Positions 1 to 5,395 of a DNA stretch of 7,794 nucleotides are shown in pieces. The stretch is taken from positions 1 to 7,794 of the forward strand of contig JAISRM010000274.1 of NCBI GenBank assembly GCA_031273645.1. Reading direction: 5' to 3'. Under the pieces are notes generated by a model. The model worked only from the letters and a program-made list of their open reading frames with translations. It ran no database searches and was not told where the DNA came from. The position numbers and the translations under genes are program-made. Origin of the DNA: Endomicrobium sp. (GTDB lineage Bacteria; Elusimicrobiota; Endomicrobiia; Endomicrobiales; Endomicrobiaceae). Each line of letters opens with the position of its first letter. Position 1 is the stretch's first letter.

Positions 1-86
1 TAATATTAAAAATGGATCCCCACCCGATAAAAACACTCGGGCGCAGGCTGCTAAGGAAGAAAGAATATTAAAAACGCGAGGATGAC
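1..86 (+). repeat. Right half of composite inverted-repeat element, cut by window edge
   Basis: These 86 bases align without gaps to 244-329, with 7 differences by eye. Both copies run from a TAATATTAAA core, through a shared middle containing CACCCGATAAAAACACTCG, to the terminus CGCGAGGATGAC. The left part of this copy lies outside the window. It is non-coding. Confidence 0.85.
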
Positions 87-110
87 AAACTAAAAGACAT
101 TTTGAGATGA

Positions 111-123
111 CAGACTTCGGCTG
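111..123. repeat. Short imperfect hairpin, TTC loop, T-rich 3' side
   Basis: CAGAC-TTC-GGCTG has one stem mismatch and is followed by TTTTC. It belongs to the CAGNC hairpin family that recurs through both intergenic regions. It may act as a weak terminator for a gene to the left of the window. Confidence 0.6.
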
Positions 124-144
124 TTTTCATGTGGGTTAATAAAA

Positions 145-157
145 CAAGCGCAGCTTG
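145..157. repeat. Hairpin CAAGC-GCA-GCTTG at left border of composite element
   Basis: This is a perfect 5-bp stem with a GCA triloop. Its last G is the first base of the composite element at 157. The stem differs from the common CAGAC/GTCTG type, but the C-G closing pair and G-N-A loop are kept. Confidence 0.7.
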
Positions 158-329
158 TCATTCCCGTGAAAACGGGAATCCACGTTTACTAAAAAATTCT
201 TTCCACATTATGTTTTTAAAAGCAATAATGTCAGAAACCATATTAATATTAAACATGTGTCCCCACCCGATAAAAACACTCGAGTGCAGGCTGCTAAGGA
301 ATAACGAATATTAAAAACGCGAGGATGAC
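157..329 (+). repeat. Complete composite inverted-repeat (MITE-like) element, 173 bp
   Basis: The element starts GTCATTCCCGTG and ends CGCGAGGATGAC. These read as imperfect inverted ends, identical at 9 of 12 positions. The left end is itself a hairpin, CCCGT-GAAA-ACGGG, and 160-179 fits ATTCCC-N8-GGGAAT. An AT-rich core with TTAATATTAA follows, then the same right half as bases 1-86. The left half matches the reverse complement of the element at 2234-2358. No transposase or clear target-site duplication is visible. Reading frames across it are chance translations of the repeat. Confidence 0.8.
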
Positions 330-345
330 AGCCTTCGGCTGTTTT
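329..345 (+). terminator. Terminator-like hairpin directly after the composite element
   Basis: CAGCC-TTC-GGCTG (329-341) is followed by TTTTA. Its first C is the last base of the element. It resembles the terminator after patA and may stop transcription entering from the left, but no gene in this window needs it, so it may only be a repeat unit. Confidence 0.45.
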
Positions 346-350
346 ATGAG

Positions 351-418
351 ATTGACAAAACAGACGAAGCGGCAAAACAGACGCGCAGTCTGTATTCCAC
401 AAAAACAGACGAAGTCTG
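351..418 (+). repeat. Leader repeat module upstream of patA
   Basis: The module begins ATTGAC and contains CAGAC-GCGCA-GTCTG (378-392), a TGTATTCCA stretch with an A-run, and the hairpin CAGAC-GAA-GTCTG (406-418). Nearly the same arrangement lies at 2826-2889, just upstream of aguA. TTGACA at 352-357 equals a sigma-70 -35 box, but no -10 box sits 16-18 bases downstream, so promoter function is unproven. Confidence 0.7.
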
Positions 419-441
419 AAAGGATATTAAATAAACCAATG

Positions 442-450
442 TGATATATA
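442..450 (+). promoter_or_regulatory. Possible extended -10 promoter for patA
   Basis: TG-A-TATATA resembles an extended -10 element about 24 bases before the patA start. No good -35 hexamer lies 16-18 bases upstream. The region is AT-rich, so this is only a candidate. Confidence 0.3.
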
Positions 451-460
451 TTCGCGTTGT

Positions 461-466
461 AAAGGA
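461..466 (+). promoter_or_regulatory. Ribosome binding site of patA
   Basis: AAAGGA lies 7 bases before ATG 474 and fixes that codon as the start. Confidence 0.7.
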
Positions 467-473
467 TTAAAAA

Positions 474-1832
474 ATGATAAATATAAAAAAGACTAACGAA
501 ATTTTAGACAAAGCTTTGCATTATATAACTGCAGAAAAATTTTCCGACGAAGAAAAAGAAGTTATAGTTTCAGACACCATAGAAAATTTTGACAAACATT
601 TAAACCCCGGCTGGCTTAAATACCGCAAATCAGTTTCAACAAACGAAGCCGCAGTCGAATTAACCGATCACGGTTCTTACTGCGTGGATCTCTACGGCAA
701 CGAATTTATCGATTGTCTGGGCGGGTTTGGCATTTTTACTTTCGGGCACAGAAACCCCGAAATTATGAAATACGTCCAAGCTCAGTTAGCAAACAGACAG
801 GCGCTGCATTCGCAGGAATTGCTTGACCCTTTGCGCGCTTATCTTGCGCAGGCGGTCGCTTCAATTACTCCGGGCGATTTGCAGTACTGTTTTTTTACAA
901 ACGGCGGCGCGGAAGCCGTTGAGATGGCTTTAAAACTTTCAAGGCTTGCCACAAAAAAGAAATGGTTTATTTCTTCGGTCAACGGTTTTCACGGAAAAAG
1001 CATAGGCGCGCTTTCCGTCTGCGGCAAAGACACTTACCGCAAACCTTATATCCCTATGCTTGCGCAGGTTTTGCATACGATTTACGGCGATATAAACGAT
1101 TTAAAAAATATAATCACAAGCCTTAAAAAAACCGGAGAAGAGATAGCCGCCGTTATTTTAGAGCCCATTCAGGGCGAAGCCGGAATAATTATGCCGCCGG
1201 CAGGTTATCTGCAAGCCGCGCGCGATTTATGCGACGAAAACGGCATATGCCTGATTTTTGACGAAATACAAACCGGAATGGCGCGCACGGGAACTTTTTT
1301 TAGATGCGAAGCCGAAGGCGTAACGCCCGACATCATGACTTTCGGGAAAGCTTTTGGAGGCGGCATACTTCCGATAACCGGAATTATAGCCCGCCCTCAT
1401 TTATGGGTTAAAGAAATTGAAGATAATCCCTGGATTTTAGGTTCGGCGACTTTCGGCGGAAATCCGGTTTGCTGCGCGGCCGCTCTTGCGTCTATAAACT
1501 ATATGGTAAAATATAATGCGCCCAAAATGGCGAGGGAAAAAGGCGCGTATCTTTTGGCAGGCTTAAAAAAATTGCAGGAAAAATATCCCGAAATTATTGT
1601 CGATACTCGCGGGGCGGGTCTTATGATAGGCGTCGAGTTTATAAAAAGCGAAGTCGGTTATTGCGTAGCCAAAGGCCTTTTTGGCCGCAAAGTTATGACG
1701 GCAGGCACTCTCAACAACGCTTCCACAATACGTTTTGAGCCGCCCGCCACCATGAGTTATGAAGATTTTGACAAGGTTCTTTCAAGAATGGACGAAGCGC
1801 TTGCCGACGCGAAAAAAGAATTTAATTTTTGA
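474..1832 (+). CDS. patA: Putrescine aminotransferase (class III, PLP-dependent)
   Basis: This cytoplasmic enzyme moves the amino group of putrescine to 2-oxoglutarate, giving 4-aminobutanal (which cyclises to 1-pyrroline) and glutamate. The 452 residues match my recollection of E. coli PatA/YgjG (459 aa) along the whole length, including HLNPGWLKYRKSV (42-54), FIDCLGGFGIF (78-88), LHSQELLDPLRA (111-122) and AGTLNNASTIRFEPP (410-424). Class III landmarks are the PLP-phosphate loop TNGGAEAVE (142-150), ring-stacking FH (172-173), E230-P-I-Q-G, D263-E-I-Q-T-G, Schiff-base lysine K292 in FGKAFGGG, and T326-F-G-G-N. The conserved N-terminal block separates it from ornithine and GABA aminotransferases. 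It is transcribed alone, bounded by repeats, with its own terminator, about 1.1 kb upstream of the genes that make putrescine. No key residue is missing. Confidence 0.93.
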   Translation: MINIKKTNEILDKALHYITAEKFSDEEKEVIVSDTIENFDKHLNPGWLKYRKSVSTNEAAVELTDHGSYCVDLYGNEFIDCLGGFGIFTFGHRNPEIMKYVQAQLANRQALHSQELLDPLRAYLAQAVASITPGDLQYCFFTNGGAEAVEMALKLSRLATKKKWFISSVNGFHGKSIGALSVCGKDTYRKPYIPMLAQVLHTIYGDINDLKNIITSLKKTGEEIAAVILEPIQGEAGIIMPPAGYLQAARDLCDENGICLIFDEIQTGMARTGTFFRCEAEGVTPDIMTFGKAFGGGILPITGIIARPHLWVKEIEDNPWILGSATFGGNPVCCAAALASINYMVKYNAPKMAREKGAYLLAGLKKLQEKYPEIIVDTRGAGLMIGVEFIKSEVGYCVAKGLFGRKVMTAGTLNNASTIRFEPPATMSYEDFDKVLSRMDEALADAKKEFNF

Positions 1833-1833
1833 C

Positions 1834-1852
1834 ACAGGCTTCGCCTGTTTTT
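1834..1852 (+). terminator. Intrinsic terminator of patA
   Basis: ACAGGC-TTC-GCCTGT is a 6-bp perfect stem that begins one base after the patA stop and is followed by a T-run (1848-1852). It is also the first hairpin of the 75-bp repeat series, so a repeat unit appears to serve as the terminator. Confidence 0.75.
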
Positions 1853-1964
1853 ATGGGATTGGCAGCCAATGTCCGTTTTGTTTGTGTCTGTCATTCCCAT
1901 GAAAACGGGACAGACTTCGTCTGTTTTATGGGATTGGCAGCCAGTGTCCGTTTTGTTTGTGTCT

Positions 1965-2028
1965 GTCATTCCCATGAAAATGGGAATCCATTTTTAATAT
2001 TAATATAGTTTCTAACATTATTTCTTTT
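1965..2028 (+). repeat. Partial composite element (one end and AT core)
   Basis: GTCATTCCCATG, the hairpin CCCAT-GAAA-ATGGG and the AATCCATTTTTAATATTAAT core match the first 65 bases of the element at 2234-2358. The other half is missing, and the sequence passes directly into the hairpin CAGAC-TGC-GTCTG at 2029. The left end also closes the 75-bp unit 1910-1984. Confidence 0.75.
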
Positions 2029-2045
2029 CAGACTGCGTCTGTTTT
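2029..2045 (+). terminator. Hairpin CAGAC-TGC-GTCTG with T-run
   Basis: A perfect 5-bp stem (2029-2041) is followed by TTTT. The opposite strand has a GCA triloop. It could act as a secondary terminator behind patA, or simply be a repeat unit. Confidence 0.45.
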
Positions 2046-2233
2046 ATGGAACATGGACAGTGTCTGTTTTGTCAGTCCGCATAACCACAGCCGAAGGCTG
2101 TTTTGTTAATTGTTTTTCAAGGTCTGTCATTCCCGTGAAAACGGGACAGACTTCGTCTGTTTTATGGAATTGGCAGCCAGTGTCCGTTTTGTTTGTGTCT
2201 GTCATTCCCGTGAAAACGGGAATTGCCGCCGCT

Positions 2234-2358
2234 GTCATCCTCGCGAAAGCGGGGATCCATTTTTAATATTAATATAGCTTCTGAAATTATTACTTTTAAG
2301 GACGAGATGTAAAAAGAATTTTTTAGTAAACGTGGATTCCCGTTTTCACGGGAATGAC
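2234..2358 (-). mobile_element. MITE-like element with 26-bp terminal inverted repeats
   Basis: The ends at 2234-2259 and 2333-2358 are inverted repeats, identical at 21 of 26 positions, both beginning GTCAT on their own strand. Each end is also a hairpin: CCTCGC-GAAA-GCGGGG on the left and CCCGT-GAAA-ACGGG on the minus strand at the right. The AT-rich interior, read on the minus strand, matches the left part of the element at 157-329, but the roughly 60-bp right-hand block of that copy is absent. The last 9 bases are the first GGGAATGAC of the tandem array. No coding capacity. Confidence 0.75.
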
Positions 2359-2822
2359 AAACCACAGACGAAGTCTGTCCCGCTTTTGCGGGAATGACAA
2401 ACCAGACGAAGTCTGTCCCGCTTTTGCGGGAATGACAAACCAGACGAAGTCTGTCCCGCTTTCACGGGAATGACAAAACACAGACGCGAAGTCTGTCCCG
2501 CTTTCGCGGGAATGACAAACCAGACGAAGTCTGTTCCGCTTTCGCGGGAATGACAGACCAGACGAAGTCTGTCATGCTTTCGCGGGAATGACAAACCAGA
2601 CGAAGTCTGTCCCGTTTTCACGGGAATGACAAACCAGACGAAGTCTGTCCCGTTTTCACGGGAATGACAAACCAGATGAAGTCTGTCCCGCTTTCACGGG
2701 AATGACAAACCACAGACGAAGTCTGTTCCGCTTTCGCGGGAATGACAGACCAGACGAAGTCTGTCCTGCTTTCGCGGGAATGACAAACCAGACGAAGTCT
2801 GTCCTGCTTTCGCGGGAATGAC
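2350..2822. repeat. 38-bp tandem palindrome array, 12 units
   Basis: GGGAATGAC recurs at 2350, 2390, 2428, 2466, 2508, 2546, 2584, 2622, 2660, 2698, 2738, 2776 and 2814. The spacing is 38 bp, or 40 or 42 where a CA or a longer insert was added. Each unit has two palindromes: CAGAC-GAA-GTCTG, and a stem typified by CCCGC-TTTC-GCGGG (GAAA loop on the minus strand). A TTCCGC variant at 2534 and 2726, followed both times by GACAGACC, suggests duplication of a multi-unit block. All units are alike with no unique spacers, so this is not a CRISPR array. No protein is assigned. Confidence 0.93.
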
Positions 2823-2825
2823 AAA

Positions 2826-2889
2826 ATTGACGAAACAGACGCGCAGTCTGTATTCCATAAAAACAGCCGAAGGCTGCAGACGAAGTCTG
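2826..2889 (+). repeat. Leader repeat module upstream of aguA
   Basis: The order of elements is the same as at 351-418: ATTGAC, CAGAC-GCGCA-GTCTG (2836-2850), TGTATTCCA and an A-run, then hairpins. Here two hairpins abut: CAGCC-GAA-GGCTG (2864-2876) and CAGAC-GAA-GTCTG (2877-2889). They end 25 bases before the aguA start and would lie in its 5' leader if transcription begins upstream. Confidence 0.7.
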
Positions 2890-2914
2890 AGGCGCGCAGA
2901 AAAAAGAGCAAACT

Positions 2915-4051
2915 ATGAAAAATTTATTGACTGTTCCAAAACAAGACGGGTTTTACATGCCGGCAGAATTTGAAAAACATGCCGCCACTTATATGATATG
3001 GCCGCAGCGTCCGGATAATTGGCGCGGCGGCGCAAAATTTGCGCAGGAAGTTTTTATAAAAGCCGCACAAGCCATATCGGAAAACGAACTTGTTATAATG
3101 CTTGTAAGCGCCGCTCAGTATAAAAATGCAAGAGCGCGTCTTTCTTCGGAAATAATGACAGTAAACGTTGAAAACGACGACGCGTGGGCGCGCGATACCG
3201 GCGCGACTTTTATAGTAAACGGGCTTGGCGGTTTGCGCGGCATAGATTGGAAATTTAACGCTTGGGGCGGCGCTTGCTGCGGGCTGTACGCTTCGTGGGA
3301 TAAAGACGATTTGGTAGCCGGCCGCATGTGCGAGTTTGAAGACGCCGACAGATACCGCGCCGACGATTTTGTTCTTGAAGGCGGCTCAATTTGCGTTGAC
3401 GGGCAGGGAACCGCAATTACCACCGAAGCATGCCTGTTAAGCGCCGGACGAAACCCGTCGATGACAAAAGAAGAGATAGAAAAAAAGCTGAAAGATTTTC
3501 TCAACGTTTCTAAAGTCATATGGCTTAAACGCGGCATATATATGGACGAAACAAGCGAACACGTTGACAATATAGCCTGTTTTAGTTCGCCCGCAAACGT
3601 CGCTTTGGCATGGACCGACGATAAAAACGATCCGCAGTACGAAATGTCAAAAAGCTGTTTTGATATTCTTTCTGCGCAGACAGACGCCGCGGGAAGAAAA
3701 ATAAACGTTCATAAAATTCCGCTGCCCGCCGCGCAGTTTATGACGTCTGCAGAAGCCGGCGGGATTGAGAGCGTTAAAGGCGTAAAAACAAGAAAAGCGG
3801 GCGACCGCCTTGCCGCTTCTTATATCAATCATTATATATGCAACGGCGCGGTAATTTGTCCGGCGTTTAATGATCCCGCCGACGAAACGGCAAAAAAAAT
3901 ATTAGAAAATCTTTATCCGCAAAGAAAAATAATACAAATTTATTCGCGCGAAATTCTGCTTGGCGGAGGAAACATTCACTGCATAACGCAGCAAGTTCCA
4001 AAACGGCGGATTTTGCCGCCGGAAATACGCAAAACGCGGAGCTTAATATGA
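2915..4051 (+). CDS. aguA: Agmatine deiminase (agmatine iminohydrolase)
   Basis: It hydrolyses agmatine to N-carbamoylputrescine and ammonia in the cytoplasm. It belongs to the guanidino-group-modifying (PAD-type) fold. The N-terminal DGFYMPAEFEKHAATYMIWP (11-30) is typical of bacterial and plant AguA. Expected active-site residues are present: D94 in WARDTG, E155 in LEGGSI, H216 and D218 in DETSEHVDN, and nucleophile C356 in GGGNIHC. The motif around H216 reads SEH where I recall NGH as usual. The tail after ITQQVPK is about 15 residues of non-conserved, basic sequence that runs into aguB. A weak GAG (2906-2908) precedes the ATG by 6 bases. The stop overlaps the aguB start (ATGA), indicating translational coupling. 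Length (378 aa) is normal. Confidence 0.95.
   Translation: MKNLLTVPKQDGFYMPAEFEKHAATYMIWPQRPDNWRGGAKFAQEVFIKAAQAISENELVIMLVSAAQYKNARARLSSEIMTVNVENDDAWARDTGATFIVNGLGGLRGIDWKFNAWGGACCGLYASWDKDDLVAGRMCEFEDADRYRADDFVLEGGSICVDGQGTAITTEACLLSAGRNPSMTKEEIEKKLKDFLNVSKVIWLKRGIYMDETSEHVDNIACFSSPANVALAWTDDKNDPQYEMSKSCFDILSAQTDAAGRKINVHKIPLPAAQFMTSAEAGGIESVKGVKTRKAGDRLAASYINHYICNGAVICPAFNDPADETAKKILENLYPQRKIIQIYSREILLGGGNIHCITQQVPKRRILPPEIRKTRSLI
4004..4021 (+). promoter_or_regulatory. Hairpin in the aguA tail, upstream of the aguB ribosome site
   Basis: CGGCGG and CCGCCG form a 6-bp GC stem around a 6-base loop. It ends 16 bases before the GGAG (4038-4041) that serves aguB. It may affect mRNA stability or the coupling of the two genes; there is no T-run, so it is not a classical terminator. 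Confidence 0.35.
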
Positions 4052-4902
4052 GAAAAATTAAAGTAGCCGTAACGCAAATGTCGTGCGGATGGGATATCGG
4101 CGAAAATATTGCAAAAGCCCAAAAACTTGCAGAAGACTGCGCTCAGTCGGGAGCAAATATTATTTTGCTTCAGGAACTTTTTGAAACTCCGTATTTTTGT
4201 CAAACGCAAAAATATGAACATTTCAATCTTGCCAAGCCGCCTGCGCAAAACCGCGCGATAAACCATTTTCAAAAAATCGCAAAAAAGCTCGGCGCGGTTT
4301 TGCCGATAAGTTTTTTTGAAAGGCATAACAACACTTTTTTTAACAGCCTTGCCGTTATAGACGCCGACGGGGAAATTTTGGGCGTTTACAGAAAAACTCA
4401 TATCCCCGACGGACACGGCTATGAGGAAAAATTTTATTTTACGCCCGGAGACGCCGGTTTTAAAGTTTGGGACACTAAATTTGCAAAAATAGGCGCGGGC
4501 ATCTGCTGGGATCAGTGGTTTTGCGAAAGCGCGCGCATTATGGCGCTTAAAGGCGCGGAAATTCTGCTTTACCCGACGGCTATAGGCAGCGAGCCGATTT
4601 TAAATACAGACAGCCGCCTTCATTGGCAAAGAGTTATGCAGGGGCATGCGGCCGCAAATATTATGCCGCTTGCGGCTTCAAACAGGGTCGGAACCGAACG
4701 CGAAGAAAATTCCCATATAACGTTTTACGGCAATTCGTTTATAACAGATCAGACCGGCGCAATCGTTTCGCAAATGGACTCGTCGTCGGAAGGTTTTACG
4801 ACGGCCGAATTTGATTTGGACGCAATTGCAAAAGAAAGGCGTTCATGGGGAATTTTCAGAGACAGGCGGCCTGAAATGTATAAAGATATTTTAAGTTATT
4901 AG
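4048..4902 (+). CDS. aguB: N-carbamoylputrescine amidase
   Basis: It completes the agmatine route by hydrolysing N-carbamoylputrescine to putrescine, CO2 and ammonia. It is a member of the nitrilase (carbon-nitrogen hydrolase) superfamily. The catalytic triad is E43 in LLQELFETPYFC, K116 in YRKTHIPDGHGY and C153 in GICWDQWF. The block EEKFYFTPGD (126-135) and the segment YPTAIGSEP with HWQRVMQGHAAAN are typical of the carbamoylputrescine branch. Two motif positions look unusual against the consensus I recall: H123 and C159, where proline is common. At 284 residues it is near the usual 290-300. GGAG at 4038-4041 lies 6 bases upstream inside aguA, and ATGA is shared with the aguA stop, so the two products are probably made in matched amounts. 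Confidence 0.94.
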   Translation: MRKIKVAVTQMSCGWDIGENIAKAQKLAEDCAQSGANIILLQELFETPYFCQTQKYEHFNLAKPPAQNRAINHFQKIAKKLGAVLPISFFERHNNTFFNSLAVIDADGEILGVYRKTHIPDGHGYEEKFYFTPGDAGFKVWDTKFAKIGAGICWDQWFCESARIMALKGAEILLYPTAIGSEPILNTDSRLHWQRVMQGHAAANIMPLAASNRVGTEREENSHITFYGNSFITDQTGAIVSQMDSSSEGFTTAEFDLDAIAKERRSWGIFRDRRPEMYKDILSY

Positions 4903-4905
4903 GAG
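4901..4905 (+). promoter_or_regulatory. Ribosome binding site overlapping the aguB stop
   Basis: AGGAG shares two bases with the aguB stop TAG (4900-4902) and lies 6 bases before ATG 4912. It decides that start over the internal methionine at residue 17, where family similarity begins. Confidence 0.75.
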
Positions 4906-4911
4906 CAAAAA

Positions 4912-5382
4912 ATGGACGAAGTCAAATTAAACGAAAGAACTAAAGACGACAATGAGCCGATGCATACTACGGAGCATATTTTAAACAGGACAATGGACGC
5001 GGCGTTTGGCTGCGGCCGGTGTTTTAGCGCGCATATAGAGCGCAAAAAAAGCAAATGCGATTATAAAATGCCGTCGGCCCCGTCGGAGCTGCAAATGTCG
5101 CTTGTCGAAAGCAAAGTAAACGAAGTCATATCGCGCAATTTGCCGGTAAGCGCCGAATTTATAAAAAGAAACGAAGCTTCCAAACTTTTTGATTTATCAA
5201 GGCTTCCCCAAGAAGCCGGCGGCGTTTTAAGAATTGTAAAAGTTGGAGATTACGACGTTTGTCCGTGCATAGGAAAACACGTTTCAAACACGTCTGAGAT
5301 CGCGCAAACAGGAACCTTTAAAATTATCAGTTACGATTTTAACGGCGGCGTTTTGCGCGTGCGGTTTAAACTATCAAAATGA
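4912..5382 (+). CDS. Stand-alone alanyl-tRNA editing (SAD/AlaX-like) domain protein
   Basis: The 156 residues resemble the second additional (editing) domain of alanyl- and threonyl-tRNA synthetases, which hydrolyses mischarged aminoacyl-tRNA. The four expected zinc ligands are visible: H18 and H22 in HTTEHIL, and C119 and H123 in CPCIGKH. AHIERKKSKCDY (40-51) and KVGDYDVCPCIGKHVSNTSEI (110-130) match small uncharacterised proteins that I recall from Bacteroidetes and others. Size fits the short AlaX class, with no synthetase core. There is an extra C34-G-R-C37 pair. The gene lies 9 bp after aguB and 13 bp before gabT, so it is in the operon, yet no tRNA-editing need is obvious for polyamine metabolism. 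Fold assignment is fairly sure; substrate is unknown. Confidence 0.78.
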   Translation: MDEVKLNERTKDDNEPMHTTEHILNRTMDAAFGCGRCFSAHIERKKSKCDYKMPSAPSELQMSLVESKVNEVISRNLPVSAEFIKRNEASKLFDLSRLPQEAGGVLRIVKVGDYDVCPCIGKHVSNTSEIAQTGTFKIISYDFNGGVLRVRFKLSK

Positions 5383-5385
5383 AAA

Positions 5386-5390
5386 AGAGG
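5386..5390 (+). promoter_or_regulatory. Ribosome binding site of gabT
   Basis: AGAGG lies 5 bases before ATG 5396, in the 13-bp gap after the SAD-like gene. Confidence 0.65.
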
Positions 5391-5395
5391 TCAAA

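Larger units (their letters stand above)
1834..2220 (+). repeat. Series of about 75-bp direct repeat units
   Basis: Clear units lie at 1834-1909, 1910-1984 and 2146-2220, with a diverged, longer one at 2029-2145. Each has a short hairpin followed by TTTTATGG, a spacer containing TTGGCAGCCA and CCGTTTTGTTTGTGTC, and a GAAA-loop hairpin beginning GTCATTCCC. Units 1910-1984 and 2146-2220 differ at 3 of 75 positions, and two of these are a compensating pair in the second hairpin. Reading frames here are repeat translations. Confidence 0.85.

Noticed and set aside
352..357. TTGACA as the -35 box of a patA promoter
   Set aside because: No -10-like hexamer lies 16-18 bases downstream, and the same ATTGAC occurs as part of a repeat module at 2826, so it is not called a promoter.
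129..402. Small frames on both strands at 129-314 and 208-402
   Set aside because: They are translations of the composite element and hairpins; the same peptide pattern (CHSRENGNP) recurs from other copies of the repeat.
1757..2365. Small frames on both strands between patA and the tandem array
   Set aside because: All are translations of the 75-bp units or the MITE-like element (MGMTDTNKTD repeats), with no independent coding signal.
2350..2822. CRISPR array
   Set aside because: The period is 38 bp, but the whole unit is repeated with no unique spacers, and no cas genes are near.
2346..2911. Minus-strand open frames translating to VIPAKAGQTS-like repeats (two frames of 91 and 97 codons)
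   Set aside because: They follow the 38-bp array exactly. The commonest unit has no stop in any minus-strand frame, so open frames arise without selection for protein. No ribosome site and no non-repeat part.
3115..4416. Minus-strand frames of 151 and 146 codons opposite aguA and aguB
   Set aside because: They are shadows of strongly supported genes with intact active sites, with composition dictated by the sense strand and no recognisable family.
4960..4962. Internal ATG (residue 17) as the start of the SAD-like protein
   Set aside because: Family similarity begins there, but the strong AGGAG at 4901-4905 is spaced for ATG 4912 and no comparable site precedes 4960.
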